Assembly (NCBI GenBank): GCA_004380135.1
Contig: QXCR01000025.1
Span: 1-64,000, forward strand
DNA from: Stemphylium vesicarium
Lineage: Eukaryota; Ascomycota; Dothideomycetes; Pleosporales; Pleosporaceae
DNA length: 64,000 nt
Direction: 5' to 3'
The notes beneath the pieces were generated by a model that worked only from the letters and a program-made list of their open reading frames with translations, was not told the origin of the DNA and did no database searches. Position numbers and translations under genes: made by a program. Shown here one piece after another: positions 21,571 through 34,134 of this stretch (its first letter is position 1; each line of letters opens with the position of its first letter).

Positions 21571-23342
21571 ATGCCGACCGTTCATTTACTCGACTATGTT
21601 GCTGGCAACGTGCGCTCTCTGGTTAATGCTATTGAGAAAGTCGGCTATACAGTAGAATGGGTCAAGACGCCCGCCGATGTTCCCGCCGCAGAGGTACCGC
21701 GACCCTCTCACCAACAATCGCACACCAATTGACAAGTGCTGATATAGTATCGCACATAGAAACTCATCATTCCTGGCGTCGGCCACTTCGGCCACTGTCT
21801 CTCACAGTTAGAGAAGGCCGGCTACAGTGAGCCGATTCGCGAACATATCAAAGCTGGAAAGCCGTTTATGGGAATATGCGTCGGCATACAGACGCTGTTT
21901 GAAGGTTCAGAAGAAGATGCGCAAGTAAAAGGCTTAGGTGTTATCCCAGGTCAACTGCGCAAATTCCAGGATACCGACAAGAGCGTTCCGCACATTGGAT
22001 GGAACAGCGCCAACACGTCGCGCACAGGCGAGGTCACAGACGAATCGCTATACGGACTCCGACCGACGTCCAAATACTACTATGTTCACTCATACGCCGC
22101 TCTATACGAACCGGGCAAATTAGAGAAGGAAGGATGGACGGTCGCAACCGCGCGGTATGGCGACGAAGAGTTTATTGGTGCAGTAGCCAAGGACAACATC
22201 TTCGCCACTCAGTTCCATCCCGAGAAGAGTGGCGCTGCAGGACTACGCGTTCTCAAGGCATTCCTCGAGGGAAAAAAGACACAGAAGCTCCCCGAGACGC
22301 CATCAGCTGTTGACACCAAAGAAGGCCTAACACGACGAGTCATCGCCTGTCTCGACGTAAGGACCAACGACCAGGGCGATCTCGTAGTAACAAAGGGCGA
22401 CCAATACGACGTCAGGGAGAAAGAAGGCGCGGGAAATGACGTGCGGAACCTGGGAAAGCCTGTCGAGATGGCCAAGAAGTACTACGAGCAAGGTGCCGAC
22501 GAAGTCACCTTCCTCAACATCACATCTTTCCGCAACTGCCCGGTCGCCGATACCCCCATGCTCGAGATCCTGCGCCGAACAAGCGAGACTGTCTTTGTAC
22601 CTCTCACCATAGGTGGAGGTATACGCGACACCGTCGACACTGACGGCACCAAGATTTCCGCCCTCGACATTGCCACAATGTACTTCAAATCGGGTGCCGA
22701 CAAAGTCAGTATAGGTTCCGACGCTGTCACAGCAGCTGAGGAGTACTATGCACGGGGTAGCAAACTCGCGGGTACCACTGCGATAGAAACCATCTCCTCG
22801 GCGTATGGCAACCAGGCAGTCGTCATCAGTGTCGACCCAAAGCGCGTATACGTTTCTTCACCCGACGCAACACCCCACCACACCATCAAGACCGTTACAC
22901 CGGGTCCAAACGGCGAGAACTACTGCTGGTACCAATGCACTATCAAGGGCGGACGCGAAGGCCGCGACTTTGACGTCCGGCAACTGGTCCAGGCTGTGGA
23001 AGTCATGGGTGCGGGAGAGATTCTCCTCAACTGCATAGACAAGGATGGAAGCAACAGTGGCTTCGACACGGAGTTGATCAATGACGTCAAGGCCGCCATC
23101 AAGATTCCCGTCATTGCTAGCAGTGGAGCAGGACACCCGGGACATTTTGAAGAAGTGTTTGCGCAGACAAAGACGGATGCTGCACTCGGCGCTGGAATGG
23201 TAAGTTTAGATCATTTTGGAGTTTCTGTTACAATTACTAACATGAAGAACAGTTTCACAGGGGCGAGTACACAGTCAAGCAGGTCAAAGACCACTTGCAA
23301 GAAAAGGGCCAAGTTGTGCGTCCATTCGAGGATGCTATATAG
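21571..23342 (+). CDS. HIS7: Imidazole glycerol-phosphate synthase (HisH-HisF fusion)
   Basis: Three exons, 21571-21693, 21760-23199 and 23253-23342, 550 residues, the usual size of fungal His7. Residues 1-215 are the glutamine amidotransferase: LLDYVAGNVRSL, IIPGVGHFGHC, nucleophile Cys81 in MGICVGIQTL, and His194/Glu196 in QFHPEKS. Residues 230-550 are the HisF barrel: RVIACLDVRTNDQGDLVVTKG with its catalytic Asp, DEVTFLNITSFR, FVPLTIGGGIRD, KVSIGSDAV, QAVVISVDPKRVY, GEILLNCIDKDGSNSG with the second Asp, and PVIASSGAGHPGHF. Exon 3 adds FHRGEYTVKQVKDHLQ and the stop; the unspliced frame runs on falsely to about 23490. It makes IGP and AICAR from PRFAR and glutamine, steps five and six of histidine synthesis. 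Confidence 0.96.
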
Positions 23343-23790
23343 CCGCCCTAAAACAGCAACTAGAATCCCATATCAGACATTCAAGACGTCATCTCAACAT
23401 TTTGGCATCGCATCATTAACACATCCTCTATTACAGCGAGTGTTTTCGACACAACGGAGCTTCTATATCACCGCCACCGAAAACACTTAACATATCTACA
23501 CAGATGGATACACAGATGGATACAGAGAGGGAAAGAAGTGGGGTGTTCGTCTGCCAATAAACTCGCGCGTGAACCCATTCCCATCTCCCAACACCCAAAG
23601 TTTTGCTTGGATATGCAGTTTGTATATTTTTACAACATGTATTTTGCACATGATCTCCCCTCTCCCAGTGCCTTCCAAAAGCAGAGCACCACGTGACTAA
23701 AGCGTAAGGGCATGTACCTACGCATACGTCCAGCTCAGAAAGTAAAATGAAAATCTAATAAGAGAAGAGATTCTTTTGTTTTCTGTCACT
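23343..23790. other. Intergenic, convergent 3' ends of HIS7 and COQ1
   Basis: About 450 bases; contains a TGGATACACAGA duplication near 23505-23525. No gene seen. Confidence 0.4.
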
Positions 23791-25246
23791 TCATTTCCTC
23801 CTCTTCATGACCTTGGTGCACATCTCCACCAAGCCGTCTTTAGCTTCTGATTCGGGGAAGAAAGAAATAGCCTCGATGGCTTTATCGACGTATTCCTGGG
23901 CCAGAGCGCGCGTCTGCTCGAGACCTGAGCTTTGGGATACGATTTCGCGGGCCTAAATTTCACACTCATATTAGCTCATCACTCATCCTTACTTGATAGT
24001 TTCCGTAATTCGGTAGGGGGAATCTTCTTACCTGTTGCACATCGCCTTGCTGAGAAAACTTCCTGCCAACTAGCTTCCCCAAACTCTTGTCTTCTTTCCA
24101 CGCAAACAAAAGCGGCGCAGTCGCGAGTCCAAGCTCCAAGTCTGCACCAGCGGGTTTTCCAAGTTCCGCCTCGCTGACAGTGTAGTCCAGCATATCGTCC
24201 ACAAGCTGGAAAGCCAGACCGAGGTTCTTGCCATACAGATACGCGGCCTCGACGACCTCTGGTGTTGATCCACCGAGGATAGCAGCAGCGCGACAACTTT
24301 TTGAGATTAGGGAAGCGGATTTGAGATACGTCTTTTGCAAATAGTACGACACGGTATCTTCAGTCCACACGGGGTTCTTCTCGTCGCGCGCTGTGTTCTT
24401 GAGCTGCATGAACTCGCCCTCGACCAAGTTCGCAATGACGGTTGCGAGCAGTTCCGTGACTTCTGGGTCACGCAACCGCGCGAGCGCTACAGAGGCTCGG
24501 CCTAGGAGAAAGTCACCGGCGAGGACGGCCATTTTGTTTCCGAATTCAATGTTTGCGCTGGGGGCGGCGCGGCGGGAGACGGAGTGGTCGATGACATCGT
24601 CATGAAGCAGACTAGCCGTGTGGATGAGTTCGGTGATCTCGGCCAGCCGGCGTTGCGAAGGGAGGATGTCGCTGTCTTCGGGGGTATAGGCCGAGTCGTG
24701 TCGTATGCTGCTGATAGGGCTGGTGTCTGGGTTCTCGTCTGCGAGAATGCTCGGCTTCGTTATGCTAATATCTGCGCTTTGACTGCCAATTCCCATACCG
24801 CCTCTTGAAACATTTCTCTGGGGTGTGAGTGCCGTTGCCCTGCTCATCAACAAGACTAGCATCGGCCGTACGTATTTTCCCTCACTTTGTGTGTAATACT
24901 TGGCTACAGTGTCCAGCGTGGGGTGTCCAGAGCCGAGCAATTGCCGTATGTTTCCTGTGAGAAACTTCATTTCTCGTGCTACGGTTTGGAAGGGATCCAT
25001 CTTTATCGGCGCATCTGGCGGCGGCGTCGACCGAATGTGCTGCGCTACGTTCACGGCGGCGGCCCACGACGACTGGTCTCGCCGCCGCGAGGGATGGTAT
25101 AGACTTGGGACTGCATTTCGGCTTTGTATGGAGCGGGGGAGAGCGGCACTACGGTGCGGACATATCGAGCGGCGGGTTGCGGAAGAGAATGAGGAAGTTT
25201 GCTGTCGCGCGATGGACGTCGCGAGCCGGCGTGTTCGGCTCGTCAT
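23791..25246 (-). CDS. COQ1: Mitochondrial polyprenyl diphosphate synthase (ubiquinone side chain)
   Basis: Two exons, 24032-25246 and 23791-23952, 458 residues from the ATG at 25246. That start is preferred to an in-frame ATG at 25378 because it begins an Arg/Ser-rich mitochondrial presequence (MTSRTRRLATSIARQQTSSF). Trans-prenyltransferase landmarks: GKYVRPMLVLLMSRA, first Asp-rich motif DDVID at 216-220 in LIHTASLLHDDVIDHS, GDFLLGRASVALA, and the second motif DDMLD at 350-354 in LAFQLVDDMLDYT. The intron is recognised because the open frame decays after QQGDVQQ while exon 2 supplies AREIVSQSSGLEQTRALAQEYVDKA, the conserved last helices. A low-complexity insert of about 50 residues lies after RATALTP. 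It builds the long isoprenoid tail of coenzyme Q. Confidence 0.92.
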
Positions 25247-25554
25247 CGAAGAGGTGTTTTGCTCGAGTTCAGGCCAGGGAATGGCGGATGCCAGGTGCAA
25301 TTGAGGGAGTCTATCAGGGTCCTGGGGCAGACGAGGAAAGTGGGCGGTTGGTGGGCTGGCTAGTTGGAGTTGGCGCACAATTGGAGTTCGCCTGCGAGCT
25401 ATCGCCTAGATTTGTTAAGATCAAAATATCCATGACGTTCGGAACGCTAGCTTCCCTAGGGTCGCCGCTGATCCCTGTCGTGTTGACGATACCACGCGTG
25501 CCTGGCTGAGTGACGGCATTCTGCCTTCTCTTTACAATACAGTAGCATTCAGAA
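25247..25554. promoter_or_regulatory. Divergent promoter COQ1 / VMA12
   Basis: 308 bases between divergent start codons; no TATA box recognised. Confidence 0.4.
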
Positions 25555-26367
25555 ATGGTGCTCCTTACCATGACTCCCGGCATAGTCCGGGCTGTCGCCA
25601 AAGCCGAAGAATCGTCGCCCGCCGAACATGCAAGCCTACAACTCGTCGACGAGCCCACGCTTGCAGACCCCAAAGAAGGGAATCCCATCTCGCACAGCCA
25701 ATTAATCAACCTGTCAAAACTGCTGAAGAAGCTTCCCGCCGACCAAGACTCTATACAAGATTCCGAAGAACCCATACCGAGAACTCTAGCCTCCCTTCTC
25801 GCGAATACAGCCCTCTACACCCCGCCCCCACCGCCAAAGCCAACCAAGACACGCGAATATGAAGCCCTAATGTCCCGCCTGCGCGCCGAACAAGAAGCCC
25901 TCTCCTACGAGCGAATGCTGCATCCACCACCCACCCGCGAAACATTCTCACAGCGCTTCCCTCGCGCCCCAGAGCCCTTCAGTATCGGGGCTACCCAAAC
26001 GACCAGCGAAGAGGACGATTTATCCTACGAGGAAGTGCACCGCCAGATTATCTTGATCATAAATATACTCATCTCTATCGTCTGCGTTGCCGTTTTCATA
26101 TGGGTGGCCGCGCGGCACTGGAGTGTAGGGTCGAGACTGGGGTTGAGCATGGGAGGGTCATTCGGTATAGCTGTCGCAGAGGTAGCAGTGTACAGTGGCT
26201 ACGTGCGAAAGGTCAAAGAAGCCAAGAGGCTCGAGAAGAAGAAGCCTGAGATCAAGGAGATTGTTAAGACATGGGTTCTGGGTGAGGATGATGACGGGGC
26301 AGAAGCAACCGGGTGGAAGGAGAAAGAAGGCGATGGCATCAGGTTCAGAAAGGGCAAGCACCGCTGA
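25555..26367 (+). CDS. VMA12: V-ATPase assembly factor Vma12/Vph2 (TMEM199 family)
   Basis: 270-residue single-exon protein. The N-terminal 150 residues are soluble with the family block LINLSKLLKKL and a TPPPPPKPTKTREYEALMSRLRAE-type segment (a proline run, then YEALMSRLR). Two hydrophobic helices follow at about 163-187 (IILIINILISIVCVAVFIWV) and 194-216, with a conserved tight turn, then a Lys/Glu-rich cytosolic tail ending KGKHR. This order defines the PF11712-type ER protein that, with Vma21 and Vma22, assembles the V0 sector of the vacuolar proton pump. The KGKHR tail is only loosely similar to a dilysine retrieval signal. A second start, five codons in (MTPGI), is possible. Confidence 0.85.
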   Translation: MVLLTMTPGIVRAVAKAEESSPAEHASLQLVDEPTLADPKEGNPISHSQLINLSKLLKKLPADQDSIQDSEEPIPRTLASLLANTALYTPPPPPKPTKTREYEALMSRLRAEQEALSYERMLHPPPTRETFSQRFPRAPEPFSIGATQTTSEEDDLSYEEVHRQIILIINILISIVCVAVFIWVAARHWSVGSRLGLSMGGSFGIAVAEVAVYSGYVRKVKEAKRLEKKKPEIKEIVKTWVLGEDDDGAEATGWKEKEGDGIRFRKGKHR

Positions 26368-26533
26368 AATACTGTTTTGGATTAACGCCGCCCATGCTAA
26401 AAGCTTGCCATACAAAAATTATCAGTGTTCCAAGGAGACGCCAACAATGCAGCTTGTAACCACCCACGCTGAACCATAACTCATCAAGCATTAGAAACCG
26501 ACGCCCACGTCCCCAGTACTCTTATCGACTTGC

Positions 26534-29500
26534 CTACTTCTTATCCTTTCTCCTTCCCGCGACGCCGCCAGCGAACCTTCCCAGATTACTCAGACTAGAC
26601 CTTGGTTTGTGTCCCGGTGCTGGTCCTGGCGCCGTAGGCGCAGGGGGTGGCCTCATCGCACCTGCAGGACTTCCAGGCCTCAATCCAGCCACACTCTTCG
26701 GTGGCGCAGGAGTTGTTGGAACCGTCGGGCCCATCTTCTCTTGGACCTCCTCCTCTTCGCCCATGCTAGCCATTCTCTGACTGCGCCTCGCCTTCTCTTG
26801 CGTCTGCTTGAATCGATCAAGCAACTCGTTCCACTTCATAGTCCCACCAGCGTCCGGTCCACTCAACCCGTCCCGCGGCTTCAACCTGCCCGGACGTTCG
26901 AAACTTGACACGTTGGGACTGCTGGAAGAGGTAATCCCGCTACTGCTACTACTGTTCGTGCCAACTTCTGAGCTTTTTTGTCGCAAGTGGTTTAGGGTAG
27001 GAGAGGAGGAAGGGTGGACGTACGTCGAGCTGCTGCGCTGCGGCGCAATGTGCAGGTAGCCGATGGCCGAGACGCTGTTGAGCCGGTTCTTAAGCGCGGC
27101 GAAAGCAGAAGACTGGGGAAGCAGCATGAGCAGTCCATACATGCACTTATACAAGTGCGGATAGCGTTCAGGCTCGAGGAGTTGCATGCGGAGATCTACA
27201 AGATTTTCGTCAATGACGTTGCGAGACTGGAAAGTTTCAGGCGCCTTACAGGTAAAGACAGGGGACTCGAGGAGCTGAACGAGCTTATCGATCTGAATAA
27301 GCATGTTGACCGTCATCTCCAAGTCGGCGCTGAGAAGGTTAATGGGGACACCTAGCAGCTGAAAACAACGATACATACAATACTTGAAGTAAATGATATG
27401 CCTGTTCGTAAGCTTGAGCAAGAAGGCAAAGTGAAAAGGTAGCCACGGCATTGTGACACCAGGCCTTGAAAAGAATGACAAAAAATGATTGACCGTCCTT
27501 GTTGTCGAGGTTTCTAAGACGTCTCCGTAGGTCTGCAAGTTCCGGCGCAGTAATGAGGTTGTTGTTCAGGTTCTGGACCATGATGCTTGCAAATTCAACG
27601 TCTTCGTCCTTGGCCAGGCAATCAGCCATGGTACGATAGATGCGCTCAGCGCTGAGGGTAAGACATAATTGTCGAATGATGAGGTTGCCGCGCGTCTCCA
27701 GCAATCTACGATCAGTACAGAACAGCTTCAGCAGGTTGACCATGAAGGAAGTGAAGTATGTATCGTCGCTGTGCAGGGATATTTGGGACAGTAGAAGCAA
27801 GTCGCGGGTAACGACCGCATCTGAAGGATCAGAGAGCGTCTTGAGCAGCGCGGGGAAGGTTCCGTCGTCCACTGTGAGTATCTGCATAGCTGTTAGCTTT
27901 GTCCGGATTCGGCTCCGTGCGCACTCACTCTGCCAGGCGCCATCCTGTGCAGCATTATCAACCATGCTATAGCTGCGACTCGCGTGGCTTCGTGTTCGTT
28001 CAAGAACTGCAATGTCAATGCGCTAACAGCAGCTTGATAATCCAGCTCTGGTATTGGGCGGGGAGATGGACCACGTTCTTCTGCGGGTGTTGGAGACCGT
28101 GTACCCTTGCCATCCGGTGATTCAGCTTTGTTTGCTTGGTCACGAATCACGGCCTTGAGCAATCGGCCTGATAGATTAGAATCTCGCCGCTGTGTTCCAG
28201 TGAGCTCTTTACCAAGCTCAGATAGGGAAGGCGGTAACTGAATCTGTCCGCTTGCAGCACCATCGCGGGGCCGGTTGTCGTCAGATAACGATAGGATGTA
28301 ATCCATGAGCGAGGCGTTGACCTTGACCGCCGCCTTACGAACGGTATCGACCTCGTGCGACATCCTGGGCAGGACATGCGACAGGAGGCTTGGAACGAAC
28401 GGCATGATGTCCTCGGGGCAAATGTCGAAGAAGTTGTCGATCCAACGAAGCGCTGTCAGTAGTATCTCCGTTTGCTCCTCTTCGGAGTCTATCAAAATTA
28501 GCATGATTGACACCGGAGTACTATGATTGAGTCTTACCAGATGGAGGGACGAGAAAGTCGACCAGTATCTCGAGAATCTTGGGGTGGTCGACGTGTACAT
28601 CCTGGCCGGGTATCCAGTTGCCGTCCCCGTTGACAGACTTGCCGCTATCCCCGGAAACAGATATGCTTTCCCCGCTGCCATCGCCTTTGCCGTCAATCGA
28701 GTCCTGCGGCTCGAGGGGTGTGATGTCGGTCACCTCGCTTCCGCTACGGATGCTATCCGCAGAGTGCCTACGCTCGTCTTTGTCGTTGCTTCTCTTGCTA
28801 TCCGCTAAGCCCTTTTTGATACGCGCAATCTTCTTGATCTCGCCCAGGAACCTATCCAACGCCGCCTGTGTCATGGTGTATACATCCTGGTTGGAGTCGC
28901 TCAAGAATTTGAAGAGCCCGCCGAGGAAGCGCGGCAGATGTGCGATAAGTTCAAGATCGGGTATGGAATCCAGTAGCGTTATCCATGCGACTAGGAAGGA
29001 TCGGGTGAAGGGGTTGATGACGTTTATCCGCTCTTCGAGGAGGGGCAGGAATCGTTCGAGGCTAAACGCGTACGGATGGGGTTCGTCTTCAGGGTCCTGC
29101 TGCTCGGGCGTGGTGTGTAGTACAGAGACGTAGCTAGCAGCCGATTCAGAGACAATGTCCTTTATGAGGCGGTCCAGCAGTTCAGCGCCGTTCTTAACAG
29201 ACAGCTCCGAATCCGCGGCCATCTGGTCAGTCCGGGCCATGTTAGCCTTGTCTTCATGCGTGACGTGGTTCCTCATGGGTGTGCCCTTCTTACCTTGCAG
29301 AGAGCATCGAAGACTTGGTTGAAGTAGACGAGTATCTCGCCCTTTGCAACCTTTGCGATGTTGTACATGCTCTCGCACGCGTAGTACCTAACACGCGCAT
29401 CTTGGTCGCCGAAACACGCGAGGACGGGGGGGACGATTTCCTCCAGATAGCGGGCGACTTCAGGCCCCAAGGCTATTGAGGCGGCGGCCAACCCTATGAG

Positions 29501-29692
29501 GCCGCCATTGCGGGCGTGGGGCTGGTGGACGGCGTAGGCATACTCGTGGCAGAGCTGGTGCACGATCCTTGCTATCCTGTCGTGGTCCTGGGCAGCGAGC
29601 GCATCTCGAATGAGACCCTCAAGCTCGAGTGCTCCGCTCTTACGCTTGTCGTAGAGCTTGTCATTGAGGGCTTTGGTGATATTGATATCCAT
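26534..29692 (-). CDS. VAC14: Vac14, scaffold of the Fab1 PI(3,5)P2 kinase complex
   Basis: Six exons on the minus strand: 29294-29692, 28538-29222, 27929-28488, 27379-27881, 27250-27329, 26534-27195; total 962 residues, all phases consistent. Diagnostic blocks: MDINITKALNDKLYDKRKSGALE at the start (first HEAT repeats), LAADSELSVKNGAELLDRLIKDIV-like AADSELSVKNGAELLDRL, PFTRSFLVAWITLLDSIPDLEL, QTEILLTALRWIDNFFDICP, VDDGTFPALLKTLSDPSDAV, and the C-terminal Vac14-Fig4-binding region HLLQVFADLEMTVNMLIQID, LVQLLESPVFTYLRMQLLEPERYP, LPQSSAFAALKNRLNSVS. The last 190 residues are Pro/Ser-rich and low in conservation; an additional intron there cannot be excluded. It scaffolds Fab1 and Fig4 on vacuole and endosome membranes. 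The 3' end faces VMA12 at 166 bases. Confidence 0.93.
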
Positions 29693-30199
29693 GGCTGCGG
29701 AATCGGCGGCGGCGGTTGTTGCAGGACAAGTCTACATAGTACAGTGGCCCGCGTATCGCATGCTGCAGTTCGGGCGGGGATGGCGCCGGCGGGATCGTGA
29801 GTTATGGTGCGTGCAGGCAAGCTCCATTCACCTGCAGCCGCTTGGTGTTTCCTCCCCAGCGCCCTCTGCAGTCGGAGCCACGCGAGTCGGGGTCGGCACG
29901 TCATCGTACAGAAGCGCCCGCATCCCTGCGCCAACTCTGAACAACCCGCGATAAACGAGACTTTGCCAAAAGCAACCTTTCACTCGACGAACCCCTGATG
30001 GAATCATGTTGGGAAGACGACGCGTTGCTTGTTTTCACAGCCTCAATTATCATGACGACTGACAGCCTCTCTTGCCGCTAAACGTGCTAGTCTATTGGAC
30101 TCTGGTCAGGCCCGGTCGCTCTGACCAACACAATACGTCGCCGCCTCACATCACTCCCCCCGGGTTCACCTGCACCGGTCAGGTGCGACAAAGCCGTCC
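29693..30199. promoter_or_regulatory. Divergent promoter VAC14 / DENND6-like
   Basis: 507 bases between start codons; no gene or RNA seen. Confidence 0.4.
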
Positions 30200-31931
30200 A
30201 TGGAGAAGTTTAAGAATAAGTTTCTGAACCCTCACCGTCGCTCTCGACGCGAAGAAGAGATGGAAAAATTAAGGGAGCCCAAGGTATCCACCATCGCAAC
30301 AGGGGGCTTCAAGCACTGGGCCGTGGCCTTGTAAGTCACGACCGATCTTCGCGTGGCAAGGGCTAACAGTCGCAGCATTGTCTGCAACTTCAATGTCGAC
30401 ATAGGGTAGGTACAGCAAGCAAGCACATATGTTAAGCATATCATGTTGAAACCTCACATAGTCCAGAAATCGAGATTCTATATCCGCCAGATGTCCCGTT
30501 TTCGACGGCCGACTTGAGCGCAATATGTTTCAACAGGTACTGCATACCCGTCCGAAATTTGCGATTTCCATCTAATCTGCATTCAGCTTTCCTGAGCAAC
30601 AAAACACTGAGACTGCCGAGGATCTTTCTTACGACTTTGCTATCACCAACAATTCGCCGGACATTCAACTAAGTTCGCCAAATGCTCCTCATGGCAGCGC
30701 AGTCACCTTCTACGGCTCTTGCATCTTCCGCCAGGAGTTTGACGATACCATGAAGCGGAGTTTCAACCAAAGAGCCCTAGTCATGATTTCACACCACAAC
30801 TTCACGTCCTTTAGCCATCGCATCTTACAAAAGATGACAGAATCAGGCCACCTTAGCGATCCAACAACTTTGGAGGCAGCGTATACGCAAATGAACACAT
30901 GGATGCCGCCATCCCTAGGACGCCATGACCTGCCCTTCATGGGAAGCTTGTTGACGCTGGACATTGCACCACATCGGGCCTTCCCCCTCCAAGGCCTTGC
31001 GGGGCCTACGCCTTTGATCTCCGATACGCCCTTCTCTATCTATGCGTACGAGCCCATCGGATCATGGGACAACACCATGCATTACATGCCCTGCATCACC
31101 GATCTGTACGTGCTCTACGAAAAGTTAATACTGTGCGAAAGCGTTATCGTTATCGCAAAATCCCCGCAACTAGCGAGTGAGGCTGTCTCTTCGCTTGTCG
31201 ATCTCATATGTCCGGTTCCGTATGCTGGTGTGGTCAAACCATACATGACCATGCAGGCGAACTTCAAAAGTATAGGAATCGATGGTGGTACACCGACTGC
31301 CTTCATCGTCGGCATCACCAATCCTTTTCTACTGAAGCGCATCATCGCCGCTGCCGAAGCTAGCCACAAGGCACGCCCGCATATACTGTACCTACAGAAT
31401 TTCGACGGTCCTGTACCGACGCGTCGTCACCACTCGCTCCACCACAAGTCAAGTCGGAACGCACTACTCGATCTCCCGGGCGGCGGTATTGAGGTTCACA
31501 CTCCACCGAAGCGCTTCCTCAAATCAGATCCGACTGTGGTGTCGCAGATCGAAACTCTACTCAAGCTCGGTGATCAGACGCGCGAACTTGGACCCATCAT
31601 ACGCCGGCATTTCGCAGAGCTCACCGCGCAGTTCATCGCGCCTATCAACCGTTATCTCGCAACGTCCAGCATCGTAACACCAGGGGGCAACAATAGGTAT
31701 GCCAGTTTCCAGGTACGAGACTTTCTAAGCAGCGTAAGCAAATATGGTACCAGCGTCAAGTTCCGCGGAAATGGGCCGATTCAGCGACATCGTGCAAGAG
31801 ACGGTCTTTATGAGACATTTTGCAATTCGCCAAATTTCTACTCGTGGCTAGAAATGAAGATATCATTGGAGAATGAAGCATCGGCGGGAATGCTCAATGC
31901 GCCTGTTGCATCTTCAGCTGCAGGAAACTAA
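30200..31931 (+). CDS. DENN-domain protein, DENND6/FAM116-like
   Basis: Four exons, 30200-30330, 30376-30405, 30462-30536 and 30587-31931; 526 residues. The 30-nt exon 2 and 75-nt exon 3 are needed to give FKHWAVAFIVCNFNVDIG and PEIEILYPPDVPFSTADLSAICFNSFPEQ, the uDENN start of the DENND6/Avl9-type family. Further landmarks are YGSCIFRQEFDDTMKRSFNQ, SISAYEPIG-like FSIYAYEPIGSWD, ESVIVIAKSPQLASEAVSSL and PYMTMQANFK of the central DENN region, and FIVGITNPFLLK. DENND6 proteins are guanine-nucleotide exchange factors for Rab GTPases acting in endosome recycling; that role is inferred from family. About 130 residues of Ser/Arg-rich and helical C-terminus follow. Confidence 0.85.
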
Positions 31932-32448
31932 GAGGAGATGAACTGGTCAAGACGACCGACGCGACCAAAGCACTGCACCTGGGGCGCAGCTCACTCCAAC
32001 GCCTTCCACCCCGCACATCAACCTGAGGCTTGCTCTGTTTTCGAATACACAGGATCCCGTCTCCAGTGTTATTAGGGAGCGTTCGTTTTCTGAGACGTAT
32101 TTTTTGAGCGAGGATTTGCGACTGTCATGAATGTACAACAGGAGTTCATATACCCTATCATGTGCCTGATTTTGAAGGACAGGCGTCTAATAGAATGTGG
32201 TCGTATGTACTGAACCCGAATTTCGAGTTTCAGCATATACATGATTACTCCGTCAGTTTTACCTAGTTAGAATGATACCATTGAATTTCGGCAGTTTATT
32301 GCTCCTACGGGCTTCTCCTACAATGATGTTCTACCTCTTTCGGCCTAGCGTCTCCCCCGCTTTCGGGGCAACTTCACAAAATTGCTTTCCCTTGTACCAC
32401 CACAACGAGAACGGCACACGATTGTGACATCCCGCAACGAGTGAAGAA
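31932..32448. other. Intergenic, dihydroorotase promoter
   Basis: About 517 bases; T/A-rich 3' UTR material followed by the promoter. No gene seen. Confidence 0.4.
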
Positions 32449-33917
32449 ATGGAGTTCAAGAAGATCCAAGAAATCGAGCTGCCGGCGGCTTTCGACGCGC
32501 ACGTGCATTTGCGCGATGGCGAGATGTCGCAGCTTGTCACGCCTACTATTCGCAAGGGTGGTGTGAATACGGTGTATGTTATGGTGAGTCTGAACTGTCG
32601 CTTCTCGTTGCACGCACGTTGCCATCTCCAAGCCTCGTCTTCTCGTTGTTCTCTTCTTTCCGTCGTTTCTGACATTTATTATCTCTTCTTGTGTTCCATT
32701 CCATCTCAAACATCATCTGTGCAAACTAGAAATTGTTGGAATCGGGATATGAAAGTGTAAATTTTGACGTTTATCAGCCGAACCTCGTTCCACCCATCAC
32801 CTCAGTGCAGCAATGTCTCGAGTACCGCGACCGACTAAAGGCCATCGAGCCAAACGTCGAATATCTCATGTCACTGTACCTGCACGAGGACATTACGCCT
32901 GAAGTTATTAGGGAAGCCAAAAAGGCCGGCATCACGGGTGTAAAGTCGTACCCAGCTGGCGTTACCACGGTAAGTGAACTCAGCCCCACTATCACCGCAA
33001 TCAGTTTCCATCTGAAAGACGAGACGTAAACATCATGGAAATGAAGAAGAAAAACATGATTAATCAAAGACCACACAAACCAGAACTCCTCCTCCGGCGT
33101 CCTAGACTACGAAACCTTCTATCCCGTCTTCGCGGAGATGGAAAAGCAAAACATGGTCCTAAACCTGCACGGCGAAGTCCCCTCAACACCATCTCACGCA
33201 CCTCCCCCCTCCAACAACACCACTACCACGGCCCCAACCCCCGACGGCAGCAGCAGCAGCAACCTGCAATCCACCTCGGCAATCACAATCCTAAACGCCG
33301 AACCAGCATTCCTCCCCACCCTGCTTTCCCTGCACCAGCGCTTCCCCAACCTCCGCATCATCCTCGAGCACTGCAGCACAGCCCTCGCACTAGCCACAGT
33401 GCTATCCTGTGGCCCCTCGGTCGCAGGTACCATCACAGCGCACCACCTCTCTCTCATCATCGACGACTGGGCCGGCGACCCGTACTGTTTCTGCAAGCCA
33501 GTGGCCAAGACGCCAGAGGATAGGGACGCGCTGATCCGCGCTGTGGTGCAAAGCAAAGGGCGCTTCTTTCTTGGTACGGATTCCGCGCCGCATCCGAGGG
33601 ATAAGAAGAGAGGCGAGGATAAAGTTGCTGCGGGAGTTTTTACCCAGCCGTATGCGTTGGGATATGTGCTTGATGCGTTGGAGATGGGGGTTAAGAGGGG
33701 GGTTATCAAGGAGGAAGATGTTACGCAGGAGGGACTTGAGGGCTTCTTTGGCGGGTGGGGGAGAAAGTTTTATCAGGTTGGGGATGGCAAGGGGGAGAGG
33801 GTTTTGTTGCGGAAGGGGAAAGAGACAGTTGTCGATGTGCTGGCGAAGGAGGGGAATAAGATGGAGGTTGTACCGTTTAGGAGGGGGGAGCAGACGTGGA
33901 GTGTCGAGTGGAAGTAG
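32449..33917 (+). CDS. URA4: Dihydroorotase
   Basis: Three exons, 32449-32583, 32778-32969 and 33084-33917, 386 residues. The zinc-binding HxH is His18/His20 in FDAHVHLRDGEM; the carboxylated lysine is Lys101 in GVKSYPAGVTT; further ligands are in MVLNLHGEVP and LRIILEHCSTA, and the catalytic Asp is in FFLGTDSAPHPR. CKPVAKTPEDRDAL and FTQPYALGYVLDALE complete the type-II (PyrC-like) family pattern. The first intron is unusually long for this window (194 nt). A Thr/Pro/Asn/Ser-rich insert of about 30 residues follows LHGEVP and is not part of the barrel. The enzyme closes carbamoyl-aspartate to dihydroorotate in pyrimidine synthesis, in the cytosol. Confidence 0.94.
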
Positions 33918-34134
33918 AGAAATAGGGACCGCAATTTAGATGGGCGGGATACTAGCTCGATATTCTGAGCGTCTCCACGGTCGTAGAAAGTACAAAAGCA
34001 TTGTAGATCATGCATTTCCCCCTGTGCACTCGGTGCGTCGTAACAAGAAAACTATAGCTCATCAAAATAGTCCACGAGCTACCCACGTTACTCACAACCT
34101 AGGCTCAGATTCCGCGCCCAAATCCATGACGCCA
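33918..34134. other. Intergenic, convergent
   Basis: About 217 bases between dihydroorotase and the tail of the methyltransferase relic; nothing recognised. Confidence 0.35.
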
